18,928 bases of DNA from an uncultured Oscillospiraceae bacterium (GCA_934589675.1 CAKTOF010000024.1:1-18928); one strand, 5' to 3'; positions 7,548 to 15,825 are shown, counted from the stretch's first letter. Numbers and translations are program-made. The notes: generated by a model from the letters alone, not told the origin.

Positions 7548-7565
7548 GCCCTGTTTGTGCAGGGC
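7548..7565 (+). terminator. Short hairpin between mrdA and the crotonase promoter (weak terminator or operator)
   Basis: GCCCTG (7548-7553) pairs with CAGGGC (7560-7565) around TTTGTG. It abuts the TTGACA -35 hexamer at 7566. No proper T-tract follows, so termination would be weak; its contact with the -35 box also allows a role as a regulator binding site. Confidence 0.35.
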
Positions 7566-7594
7566 TTGACATCGTTTTCACATCATGATACTAT
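7566..7594 (+). promoter_or_regulatory. Sigma-A type promoter of the crotonase gene
   Basis: A consensus -35 TTGACA (7566-7571) and -10 TACTAT (7589-7594) are spaced by 17 bp. The surrounding sequence is AT-rich (ATACTATATAAAA). The predicted start near 7601 gives a leader of about 100 nt. This is one of the two best-matched promoters in the window and fits a strongly expressed gene. Confidence 0.8.
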
Positions 7595-7602
7595 ATAAAA
7601 AG

Positions 7603-7670
7603 GCGGCCAAGCTGCGCCAAAAAGCGCGGTCCCCAAAAGGTTTTGGCCGCAAATTGCTCCCAGCGGGAGC
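7603..7670 (+). promoter_or_regulatory. Structured 5' leader of the crotonase gene (unassigned cis-regulatory RNA candidate)
   Basis: An 8-bp closing stem (GCGGCCAA 7603-7610 with TTGGCCGC 7643-7650) encloses an inner hairpin (7612-7617 with 7624-7629, one G-U pair, A-rich loop) and a possible 2-bp CC / GG mini-hairpin around AAAA. A separate perfect hairpin, GCTCCC (7656-7661) with GGGAGC (7665-7670), follows. The Shine-Dalgarno GAGGAGG (7683-7689) lies downstream and is free in this fold. It matches no riboswitch class that I can name. Confidence 0.5.
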
Positions 7671-7700
7671 GACCATACTTTTGAGGAGGCACTTTCAATT

Positions 7701-8717
7701 ATGGCAAAACCGTTAGCTGATTATGTCAAGCTCCCGGGGCTTGACGAGTACAAGGAGTGGTTCAAGGACTTCGCGGACCTCAAGCGCGAGGACGGCATCC
7801 TCCAGGTCACCTGGAAGACGAAGGACGGCCCGATGCACCACAGCGGCATGTCTCATCGCGCGATGAGCCAGCTCACCCGCTACATCTCCATGGATCTCGA
7901 GAACGAGATCATCATCTACACCCACATCGGCGACAACTGGATGATCGAGTCCGACGCCAACGGCTGGGAGACCTACTCCGAGCTGCCGCGTCAGCGCTTT
8001 GAGCATCAGTACTTCGACGACACCAACCTCATCAAGAACATGGTCTTCGACCTGCAGGTCCCGACCATCGGCGCCATGCCGGGCCCCGGCTTCCACTGGG
8101 ATTCCGCCATGCTCTGCGACGTCACCATCGTCACCGAGGACACCAAGATCGAGGTCCCGCACGCGCAGGGCGGCCTTGTCCCGGGCGACGGCATGGGTCT
8201 GATGTTCCAGCATTACCTCGGCACCAAGAAGGGCAACTACTACATGATGACCTCCCGTCAGGTCACCGCGCAGCAGATGCTCGACTGGGGCCTGTGCTCC
8301 GAAGTCGTGCCGAAGGGCAAGGCTGTCGAGCGCGCCTGGGAGATCGCCCGTATGTGGAAGCGTATGCCGTATGAGAACCGCTGCATCATGTCCAACCTGG
8401 CCAAGCGCCCGCTCATGAAGCTGTTCATGCAGGACCTGAAGCTGCACACCACCTCCGAGCAGTACGGCTCCCTCCTCCGCGTTGCCGAGGGCACGCTGGG
8501 CGACGAGAACTCCGCGCAGCAGGACGAGAAGTACATCTCCCGCGTCAACGACTACCGCTACGCCACGCACGACATGGAGCAGCCGATGAACCTCGAGATG
8601 TGGGCCGGCATGCCGAAGCGCGCCGGCGAGTGGTTCAAGAAGGTCGAGAACGGCGAGATCGAGAACCCGTACGTCTTCGAGCACAGCAACGAGCCGGAGT
8701 GGTACAACGCGTTCTAA
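7701..8717 (+). CDS. Crotonase-fold (enoyl-CoA hydratase/isomerase superfamily) protein, 6-oxocamphor hydrolase-like
   Basis: A 338-residue protein. Residues about 30-225 follow the crotonase fold, and the segment LVPGDGMGLMFQHYLGTKKG (159-178) closely resembles 6-oxocamphor hydrolase of Rhodococcus as I recall it. The residues corresponding to that enzyme's catalytic set (H122, H145, D154, E244) appear conserved as H132, H154, D163 and E253; its W40 does not. That enzyme cleaves a C-C bond in a cyclic beta-diketone without CoA, so this protein may be a C-C hydrolase rather than an enoyl-CoA hydratase; the alignment is from memory and the substrate unknown. About 60 residues at the C-terminus (278-338, aromatic and acidic) go beyond the usual length. 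GAGGAGG (7683-7689) precedes ATG 7701 by 11 nt. The gene has its own promoter, leader and terminator, and unusually uniform codon choice (CTG, AAG, GAG, ATC, ACC), which suggests high expression. No metabolic partner gene is nearby. Confidence 0.82.
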   Translation: MAKPLADYVKLPGLDEYKEWFKDFADLKREDGILQVTWKTKDGPMHHSGMSHRAMSQLTRYISMDLENEIIIYTHIGDNWMIESDANGWETYSELPRQRFEHQYFDDTNLIKNMVFDLQVPTIGAMPGPGFHWDSAMLCDVTIVTEDTKIEVPHAQGGLVPGDGMGLMFQHYLGTKKGNYYMMTSRQVTAQQMLDWGLCSEVVPKGKAVERAWEIARMWKRMPYENRCIMSNLAKRPLMKLFMQDLKLHTTSEQYGSLLRVAEGTLGDENSAQQDEKYISRVNDYRYATHDMEQPMNLEMWAGMPKRAGEWFKKVENGEIENPYVFEHSNEPEWYNAF

Positions 8718-8723
8718 TCTGAC

Positions 8724-8739
8724 CGTTTCATGTGAAACA
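8724..8739. promoter_or_regulatory. parS-like site (ParB/Spo0J binding candidate)
   Basis: CGTTTCATGTGAAACA matches the Bacillus-type parS TGTTTCACGTGAAACA at 14 of 16 positions (differences at positions 1 and 8). It lies in the 29 bp between the crotonase stop and its terminator and is not part of that hairpin. parS sites cluster around oriC, and remB-gyrB-gyrA nearby suggests this window is close to oriC. Binding is not shown; the central CACGTG is CATGTG here. Confidence 0.5.
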
Positions 8740-8746
8740 TTTTCTG

Positions 8747-8781
8747 CTCCCGGCGCACGAACGTGCGCCGGGAGTTTTTTT
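8747..8781 (+). terminator. Rho-independent terminator of the crotonase gene
   Basis: A perfect 12-bp stem, CTCCCGGCGCAC (8747-8758) with GTGCGCCGGGAG (8763-8774), has a GAAC loop and is followed by seven T. It is 29 bp after the stop codon. A second T-run (about 8797-8803) follows a GCGCCGGCGC palindrome. Confidence 0.95.
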
Positions 8782-8827
8782 GCGCCGGCGCGCGCGTTTT
8801 TTTGCGCCGGCACACAATCGGCTTTGC

Positions 8828-8846
8828 GGGCGGATGCTATCCGCCC
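8828..8846. repeat. P3: short palindromic repeat, GGGCGGAT / ATCCGCCC
   Basis: GGGCGGAT (8828-8835) and ATCCGCCC (8839-8846) surround GCT. It is followed by the reversed flank module (GCAGGGCGTCTGCTCTGCGCC ... GGCTTCCGGATGG) that leads directly into CPE7; P5 and CPE9 have the same arrangement at 11923-12169. Confidence 0.8.
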
Positions 8847-8903
8847 GCCGGACTGCGGCAGGGCGTCTGCTCTGCGCCGGTTGCGGCGCGCGGCTTCCGG
8901 ATG

Positions 8904-9108
8904 GCCCCCTTGTGTAAAGGGGGCTGTCGCCGGAGGCGACTGGGGGATTGTAAGCTCGGATCTTGCAGAAGGGTTGGTTGAACGTCACGTCTTGTAGGGG
9001 CGCCCCTACGGGTCTGTGCGGCTAAATCGGCGCAGTACAAGCCCTCCGCCCTACAATCCCTCCGTCACGGCCGTACCGGCCGTGCCACCTCCCTTTGCAC
9101 AAGGGAGG
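8904..9108 (-). repeat. CPE7: full composite palindromic element (type B, reverse), with nested palindrome P4
   Basis: Read on the minus strand: CCTCCCTT / AAGGGAGG, CACGGCC / GGCCGTG (loop GGTAC), central GGGATTGTAGG with the complementary TTACAATCCC half, GTCGCC / GGCGAC (loop TCC), then GCCCCCTT / AAGGGGGC. At 205 bp it is the longest unambiguous copy because its body holds the perfect 16-bp palindrome GTAGGGGCGCCCCTAC (8994-9009) and a flank-module piece. The 8718-9225 gap otherwise contains the terminator, P3 and the next gene's promoter. Confidence 0.88.
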
Positions 9109-9161
9109 CTTTGCCGCGTCGCGCATCCATCCGCTGAGCGCCGCCGTTTTCGCCGCGCCGG

Positions 9162-9190
9162 TTGCGTTTTTCGGCAAAATGTGCTATGCT
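9162..9190 (+). promoter_or_regulatory. Promoter of the DUF2207-type gene
   Basis: -35 TTGCGT (9162-9167) and -10 TATGCT (9185-9190) have a 17-bp spacer, and the -10 lies in a local AT-rich patch. The expected start near 9197 leaves a leader of about 29 nt containing the Shine-Dalgarno AAAGGCGG (9211-9218). Confidence 0.7.
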
Positions 9191-9225
9191 AAACCATACT
9201 ATGTAAACCAAAAGGCGGTGAGGCG

Positions 9226-10890
9226 ATGCGGGCGATGCGGCGGGGTGTGCTTTTTTTGCTGTTTGCGCTGGTGCTCGGCATTTCGGCCGGGGCGGCGGTG
9301 ACGGAATTTGAGGCGACGAAGCTCGACGTGGACTTTACGGTCGCGGCCGACGGGTCGTACAGCGCGGTCCTGACGGCGGCGCTGTCGTTCGACGGGGCGG
9401 ACACGGCCATCACGATCCCGCTCGGGCCAAACGTCACGGGCGCGTCGGCGGCCGGGTATGACACGGCGCTCTCGCGGACGGACGGCGTCTATTTTCTCAC
9501 GCTGACCTCGCGCCAGAGCTTCTGCGTCCCCGGCACGTACACCGTCAGCTGGACGGGCACGCTGCCGTTTTCAGAGGACGCCGAAACGGGCACGCGCGCG
9601 GAGCTTGCGCTTCTTTGCGCGCACTGGCCGGGCAGCGTTTCGGGCGTGAGCTTCACGGTCGAGCTGCCAAATGCCGTCCCGGACGGGGCGGCGAAGCTCA
9701 TGAGCGGGTACTACGGCGAGCTGACCGGCGACGGCGTTTCTTTGGATATTGTGGACAAAAAAATCACCGGTAGCTTGGTAAATCCGCTGCTCGACCATGA
9801 GTCGCTGACGCTGGAGCTGGCTCTGCCGGGCGGATTTTTCACCGCGCCGGGCGCGGTCGCGAGCTTTTTTGCGCCGGATCGGCTCATCGTGCCGCTGCTG
9901 GTGCTCGCGGCGGCGCTGTACTGGCTTTTCACGCTGCGCTCGCCGCGCGTGCGCGTGCGGCGGCAGATGCTCCCGCCCGACGGCGTGTGCGCGGGCGACG
10001 TGCCGCTGCTGCTGTCCGGCGCGCGGCCGGACGCGGCGCTCACGGTCGTGCAGTGGGCGAGCCTCGGCTATCTGACCGTCGCGCGCGGGCAGCGCGAGAT
10101 CGTCCTCACGCGCACGATGGGCATGGGCAACGAGCGCAAGGGCTACGAGCGCAGACTGTTTTCGGAAATTTTTTCCGGATCTGACCGCGTCGCCTGCGGG
10201 TCGGCGTTCCGCCGCGCGTGCGCGGGGATCACCCGGCCGCTCGCGGCGCACTGGAACCGGCGGATCTTCGACAAAAAAAGCGGCAGCCCCGCGCTGCTGC
10301 GGCTCATTGCGAGCGCGTCGTGCGCCGCCGCGTGCGGCCGCGCGGGCGCGGCCATCGACCAGCTCGCCGTGGCGCGCTGGGTGCCGGGTCTGCTGCTCGC
10401 GCTTGCGGGAGCAGCGCTCGGGTTTGTCGTCAGCCACGGCGCCATGGCCGCCGTGCGGCGGGAGAAATATCCGCTCGCCGCGCTCGCGGCCGCCGGCGCG
10501 CTTTGCATGCTGCTGCTCGGCGCCCTGACGGGCGTGCGCGTCGGGACGGCGCTCGCCGCGCTCTGCGCGGCGCTGTGCGGGCTGGCCACGGCCAGCGGCG
10601 GCCGCCGGACGAGGGCGGGGTGCGACATGCTCGCGCGGCTGCGGTCGCTGCGCGCATTTCTGACCGGCGCGCAGGAGAAGCAGCTCCGCCGCCTGCTGCG
10701 GCAGGATCCGCAGTACTACTACCGGATGCTGCCGTTCGCGTGCGCGCTCGGCGTGGGCAAGACGTTCTCGGCGCGCTTCGGCCAGACGCGGCTCGAGCCG
10801 TGCGGCTACTTCGCCGGCGCGAAGGCCGGAACCGCCGCGGAATTCTACGACGAATTTTCTAAGACCCTGCGGCAGATGCAGGGAAGGTGA
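9226..10890 (+). CDS. DUF2207-like (YciQ-type) predicted membrane protein
   Basis: A 554-residue protein. An N-terminal signal peptide (about 1-24, ending near SAGAA) is followed by a beta-rich extracytoplasmic domain (about 25-215). There is one helix at about 220-237, a cytoplasmic segment, a helix cluster at about 383-455, and a cytoplasmic tail with DPQYYYRMLPFACALGVGKTF (about 496-516), which resembles the conserved DP...LPYAVALGV motif of DUF2207 proteins. The function of that family is not known to me. ATG 9226 is favoured, with AAAGGCGG 7 nt upstream; ATG 9235 is possible. The promoter at 9162-9190 and terminator at 10895-10924 make it monocistronic. Local composition is extremely GC- and Ala/Arg-rich, so most antisense open frames over it are shadows. 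Confidence 0.75.
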   Translation: MRAMRRGVLFLLFALVLGISAGAAVTEFEATKLDVDFTVAADGSYSAVLTAALSFDGADTAITIPLGPNVTGASAAGYDTALSRTDGVYFLTLTSRQSFCVPGTYTVSWTGTLPFSEDAETGTRAELALLCAHWPGSVSGVSFTVELPNAVPDGAAKLMSGYYGELTGDGVSLDIVDKKITGSLVNPLLDHESLTLELALPGGFFTAPGAVASFFAPDRLIVPLLVLAAALYWLFTLRSPRVRVRRQMLPPDGVCAGDVPLLLSGARPDAALTVVQWASLGYLTVARGQREIVLTRTMGMGNERKGYERRLFSEIFSGSDRVACGSAFRRACAGITRPLAAHWNRRIFDKKSGSPALLRLIASASCAAACGRAGAAIDQLAVARWVPGLLLALAGAALGFVVSHGAMAAVRREKYPLAALAAAGALCMLLLGALTGVRVGTALAALCAALCGLATASGGRRTRAGCDMLARLRSLRAFLTGAQEKQLRRLLRQDPQYYYRMLPFACALGVGKTFSARFGQTRLEPCGYFAGAKAGTAAEFYDEFSKTLRQMQGR

Positions 10891-10894
10891 GATC

Positions 10895-10924
10895 AAAAAA
10901 CCGCCCCGGACGGGGCGGTTTTTT
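10895..10924. terminator. Bidirectional Rho-independent terminator
   Basis: Six A (10895-10900), CCGCCCC (10901-10907), a GGAC loop, GGGGCGG (10912-10918), then six T (10919-10924). The A and T tracts allow it to work on both strands. It lies 4 bp after the plus-strand DUF2207-like gene and about 62 bp beyond the end of the convergent minus-strand zinc-ribbon gene. Confidence 0.92.
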
Positions 10925-10986
10925 GCTGTCCTGGCGCAAAAACGCCGCCGCCTTTGTCGGGCGGCGGCGCTTAATTCTGCGATTTT

Positions 10987-11703
10987 TCAGCACTTCGTGC
11001 CGCAGTTCGGGCAGAAGGCGGAGTCGGCGCCGAGCTGGGCGCCGCAGTTCGGGCAGAAGCGGACGGCAGGCGTCTCCGGCTCAGGTGCGGGCTGCTCGAG
11101 CTTGGCGCCGCAGGCGAGGCAGAAGTTGCTGTCCGGCGTGGTCTTCGCGCCGCAGTTCGGGCAGACGGTCTCCTTCTTCGCGGCGGCGGACTTGATCGAG
11201 CCGGCCACGGAGCCGGTCGTCTTCTGGAACGAGGCGGCGGCGGAGTCGAGCTTGTCGGTGACGGAGCCGACGTTGACCTTGTTGAGGAACGGGAACTTGT
11301 CGCCGAGCAGGGCGAAGACGGCCGCGGCGGCGTTGAAGATGAGCGCGAGCCACGCGCCCACGCCGGCATGGACGGAGAGCGTGATGCCCCACTCGCTCAT
11401 GTTCTGGCTGCTGAAGGTGACGATGTAGAGAAGCTCGGACAGGGCGCAGACGCCGAAGGCGATGCCCGCGATCTTGCTGCCCTTGCCGAGGAACAGCAGC
11501 ACGATGCCGGCCAGGCCGGCGAGAAACGCCAGCCAGATGAAGAACGCGATGTACAGCCCCTCCGAGTCGGAGAACATGGCCTTGAAGCCGCTGATGGACT
11601 CCTTCATGCCGAACGCGCTGGCCGTTGCGAACGGCAGGATCAGCATGAGCAGCGCCAGCACTGCGCCGACGAGCGCAAAGAGTGTTTTTGCGGTGAATTT
11701 CAT
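10987..11703 (-). CDS. Membrane protein with two C-terminal zinc ribbons, function unknown
   Basis: A 238-residue protein. Four hydrophobic helices are visible (about 8-30, 50-72, 78-97, 112-134), then a flexible Ser/Ala/Lys linker (about 145-178) and two zinc ribbons. Ribbon 1 has C181, C184, C195, C198; ribbon 2 has C217, C220, C231, C234; each is CPNCGA-x(9)-C-x(2)-CG, the zinc-ribbon form often found on Firmicute membrane proteins. A Pro/Glu-rich spacer separates them. AGGGAGGT (complement of 11711-11718) precedes ATG 11703 by 7 nt, and a consensus promoter lies just upstream, so the start is secure. It is a single-gene unit ending at the shared terminator. No enzymatic motif is visible; a role in sensing or protein interaction is only a guess. 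Confidence 0.8.
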   Translation of the reverse strand: MKFTAKTLFALVGAVLALLMLILPFATASAFGMKESISGFKAMFSDSEGLYIAFFIWLAFLAGLAGIVLLFLGKGSKIAGIAFGVCALSELLYIVTFSSQNMSEWGITLSVHAGVGAWLALIFNAAAAVFALLGDKFPFLNKVNVGSVTDKLDSAAASFQKTTGSVAGSIKSAAAKKETVCPNCGAKTTPDSNFCLACGAKLEQPAPEPETPAVRFCPNCGAQLGADSAFCPNCGTKC

Positions 11704-11745
11704 GTACAGAACCTCCCTGAAAAATTTTCCTTACAAGCTGATTTG

Positions 11746-11774
11746 ATGATACACGGATTTTTGGGAATTGTCAA
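11746..11774 (-). promoter_or_regulatory. Promoter of the zinc-ribbon membrane protein gene
   Basis: On the minus strand, TTGACA (complement of 11769-11774), a 17-bp spacer and TATCAT (complement of 11746-11751) form a near-consensus sigma-A promoter. The -10 lies 42 bp before the ATG. The region is AT-rich relative to its surroundings. Confidence 0.85.
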
Positions 11775-11826
11775 TGCGGGAGAGGAAAGTTGGGGGACGG
11801 GGCGAAAATTTGAACTGCGTGCCGCC

Positions 11827-11876
11827 AACCCCTCCGTCACGGCTTCGCCGTGCCACCTCCCCTTACACAGGGGAGG
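11827..11876 (-). repeat. CPE8: solo left arm of a composite element (type A, reverse)
   Basis: Read on the minus strand: CCTCCCCT / AGGGGAGG, CACGGC / GCCGTG (loop GAA), and GGAGGGGTT. It runs a short way into a decayed type A body (GCGAAAATT near 11803-11811), and the right arm is missing about 30 bp from the promoter of the zinc-ribbon gene. Confidence 0.8.
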
Positions 11877-11922
11877 CTTGGGCGCGTCCCTCATCCATCC
11901 GCTGAGCGCCACCGGACACGCA

Positions 11923-11949
11923 CCTGTAGGGGCGGATATCATCCGCCCG
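11923..11949. repeat. P5: short palindromic repeat with CCTGTAG tail
   Basis: CCTGTAG followed by GGGCGGAT (about 11930-11937), ATC, and ATCCGCCC (11941-11948). The reversed flank module (GCAGGGCGTCTGCTCTACGCC ...) connects it to CPE9, exactly as P3 is joined to CPE7. Together P5, the flank and CPE8-CPE9 fill the gap 11704-12219. Confidence 0.8.
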
Positions 11950-12004
11950 CCGGCCTGCGGCAGGGCGTCTGCTCTACGCCGGTTGCGGCGCGCGGCTTCC
12001 GAAT

Positions 12005-12169
12005 GGCCCCCTTGTGTAAAGGGGGCTGTCGCCGGAGGCGACTGGGGGATTGTAGGGTCGACCGGAGCGTTGCGGCAGCGTTAAAACAAACCCTGCGGCA
12101 AGCCCTTCAGCCTACAATCCCTCCGTCACGGCCGTACCGGCCGTGCCACCTCCCTTTGCACAAGGGAGG
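12005..12169 (-). repeat. CPE9: full composite palindromic element (type B, reverse)
   Basis: On the minus strand: CCTCCCTT / AAGGGAGG, CACGGCC / GGCCGTG (loop GGTAC), central GGGATTGTAGG with CCTACAATCCC, GTCGCC / GGCGAC, and GCCCCCTT / AAGGGGGC. Its arms are almost the same as those of CPE7, but its body lacks the nested P4 palindrome. It lies about 50 bp downstream of the rnhA stop and could act on the 3' end of that transcript; no T-tract terminator is seen. Confidence 0.9.
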
Positions 12170-12219
12170 CTTGGGCGCGGCGGAAATTCGCGGCCGCGTG
12201 CCGCTAATCGGCGCGGTCT

Positions 12220-12657
12220 TTACGCGAACTTCATTCGCTCGGCGACGGCGAGCTGGTCGCAGCGGTTGTTGTTGGGGTTATCCGCGTGGCCCTTGACCCA
12301 GTGGAAGGTGACCTCGTGCTTCTGGCACAGATCGAGCACCTGCTGCCAGAGGTCGGGGTTTAAGGCCGGGTCTTTTTTGTTGCGCATCCAGCCGTTTTTC
12401 TGCCATTTGACGGCCCAGCCCTTCGTCATGGCGTTCACGATATACTGCGAGTCGGTATAGAGCGCGACGGCGCACGGCTCGGTCAGGGCGGAGAGGGCGG
12501 AGATGACGCCCATGAGCTCCATGCGGTTGTTCGTCGTCGATCTCTCGCCGCCGGAGAGCTCCTTGCGGCGGCCGTTGTACTCCAGGATCGCGCCCCAGCC
12601 CCCCGGGCCGGGATTGCCGGAGCAGGCGCCGTCGGTGTAGATGGTGACGTGTTTCAT
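12220..12657 (-). CDS. rnhA: Ribonuclease HI
   Basis: A 145-residue protein of typical RNase HI length. The catalytic carboxylates D9 (in YTDGACSGNPGPGG), E47 (in NNRMELMG), D69 (in YTDSQYIV) and D134 (in NNRCDQLA) are all present, with H124 in the KGHADN loop. The enzyme cuts the RNA strand of RNA-DNA hybrids, removing R-loops and primers. The chosen start, ATG 12657, has GGAG about 7 nt upstream; an in-frame TTG four codons earlier overlaps that site and is less likely. The basic handle segment (KGWAVKWQKNGWMRNKK, 79-95) is the E. coli-like type. It is codirectional with gyrA upstream but separated by 382 bp of repeats. Confidence 0.95.
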   Translation of the reverse strand: MKHVTIYTDGACSGNPGPGGWGAILEYNGRRKELSGGERSTTNNRMELMGVISALSALTEPCAVALYTDSQYIVNAMTKGWAVKWQKNGWMRNKKDPALNPDLWQQVLDLCQKHEVTFHWVKGHADNPNNNRCDQLAVAERMKFA

Positions 12658-12720
12658 GTGGGACTCCAATATTATGAGGTGAAATAGAAGAACGCGCCAA
12701 AGCCTCCCCTTTTAGGCCGT

Positions 12721-12912
12721 AGCCCCCTATCCTTATTCCCGCCCCGCGGGCGGTTTTAATGAGGAAAGGGGGCTGTCGCCGGAGGCGACTGGGGGATTGT
12801 AGGGTCGGATTTTGCGGAAGGGCCGCGTCAGGACGAACCCTGCGGCTGACCTTTCAGCCTACAACCCCTCCGTCACGGCTTCGCCGTGCCACCTCCCCTT
12901 GCACAGGGGAGG
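12721..12912 (-). repeat. CPE10: full composite element (reverse) with an expanded right-arm hairpin
   Basis: On the minus strand it has a type A left arm (CCTCCCCT / AGGGGAGG, CACGGC / GCCGTG) and a type B right arm (CCTACAATCCCCC side, GTCGCC / GGCGAC). The outer right hairpin, normally about 21 nt, is expanded to 54 nt (12721-12774), with extra paired segments CCTTATT / AATGAGG and CCGCCC / GGGCGG. A fragment of a left arm (CCTCCCCT at about 12703-12710, preceded by GCGCCAAAG) adjoins it. With CPE10, P6 and the 12936 palindrome, the gap 12658-13039 is fully accounted for apart from short spacers. Confidence 0.85.
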
Positions 12913-12935
12913 CTTTGGCGCGTGCCGCAATCGGC

Positions 12936-12970
12936 AAGACCCTTCGGCTTCGCTCAGGGTGACAGGTCTT
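12936..12970. repeat. Short palindromic repeat of the CTTCGGCTTCGCTCAGGGTGA type
   Basis: AAGACC (12936-12941) pairs with GGTCTT (12965-12970); inside, ACCCT pairs with AGGGT. A run of T follows on the plus strand, but no plus-strand gene ends here. This sequence type is, to my recollection, a widespread intergenic repeat in bacteria. Only one copy is present in this window. Confidence 0.55.
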
Positions 12971-13004
12971 TTTTAGTTTGTTCCGTAATGGGCGCGCAGC
13001 GGGC

Positions 13005-13030
13005 GGGCGGATGGTATCCGCCCCTACAGG
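13005..13030. repeat. P6: short palindromic repeat immediately after gyrA
   Basis: GGGCGGAT (13005-13012), GGT, ATCCGCCC (13016-13023), then CTACAGG. It starts 10 bp beyond the gyrA stop on the minus strand and could form a stable 3' hairpin on the gyrA mRNA, but without a T-tract it is not a standard terminator. Confidence 0.8.
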
Positions 13031-13039
13031 GCGCGGGCG

Positions 13040-15565
<2,526 letters not shown>

Positions 15566-15612
15566 TGTGGGTCACTCCTTTGGGGGATGTGGGGGGTGTT
15601 TTGCTTTGCGGC

Positions 15613-15640
15613 TTGTAGGGGCGACCCTTGCGGTCGCCCG
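15613..15640. repeat. P7: variant short palindrome, GGGCGACC / GGTCGCCC
   Basis: GTAGGGGCGACC and GGTCGCCCG surround CTTGC (stem 15619-15626 with 15632-15639). It has the GTAGGGG start of the P family but a different, still complementary, inner half: a compensated version of GGGCGGAT / ATCCGCCC. It lies about 48 bp upstream of the gyrA start. Confidence 0.7.
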
Positions 15641-15668
15641 GCGGCTGTATGAAAGACGGGGGCGTTTC

Positions 15669-15712
15669 AACCTCTCAGCCGGCTCCGCCGACAGCTCCCC
15701 TTGCAGGGGAGC
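15669..15712 (+). repeat. CPE11: solo right arm of a composite element
   Basis: It has AACCTCTC (the central-stem half that would pair with GAGAGGTT), GCCGGC / GCCGAC with one mismatch and loop TCC, and AGCTCCCC / GGGGAGC with a shortened loop. The flank module follows with its own hairpin CCAATT / AATTGG (15724-15740). The matching left arm lies to the right (CPE12), so the order is inverted. Confidence 0.75.
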
Positions 15713-15770
15713 CTTTCGGATAGCCAATTCCGCGAATTGGTGCGGTGGAGACGCGAGAGCGCGGTCTGCG

Positions 15771-15790
15771 GCGGGATGGGGTCATCCCGC
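15771..15790. repeat. P8: short palindrome, GCGGGATG / CATCCCGC
   Basis: A perfect 8-bp inverted repeat (15771-15778 with 15783-15790) with loop GGGT. P9 at 18165-18190 is the same subtype. It lies between CPE11 and CPE12 in the gyrB-gyrA spacer. Confidence 0.7.
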
Positions 15791-15825
15791 AGCTCCGGCG
15801 TTCCCAGCGGCGCGTTGCGGCAAAG

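Noticed and set aside
12650..12665. parS-like sequence overlapping the rnhA start codon (TGTTTCATGTGGGACT)
   Set aside because: 12 of 16 match, but the right half has three mismatches and the bases are explained by the rnhA start and first codons.
12670..12699. Possible rnhA promoter, TTGGCG and CATAAT with 18-bp spacing on the minus strand
   Set aside because: The -10 would lie 13 nt from the ATG, so the transcript would lose most of the ribosome binding site; the TTGGCG comes from the repeat flank.
12936..12975. Terminator on the plus strand (hairpin followed by T-run)
   Set aside because: No plus-strand gene precedes it; better explained as a dispersed palindromic repeat.
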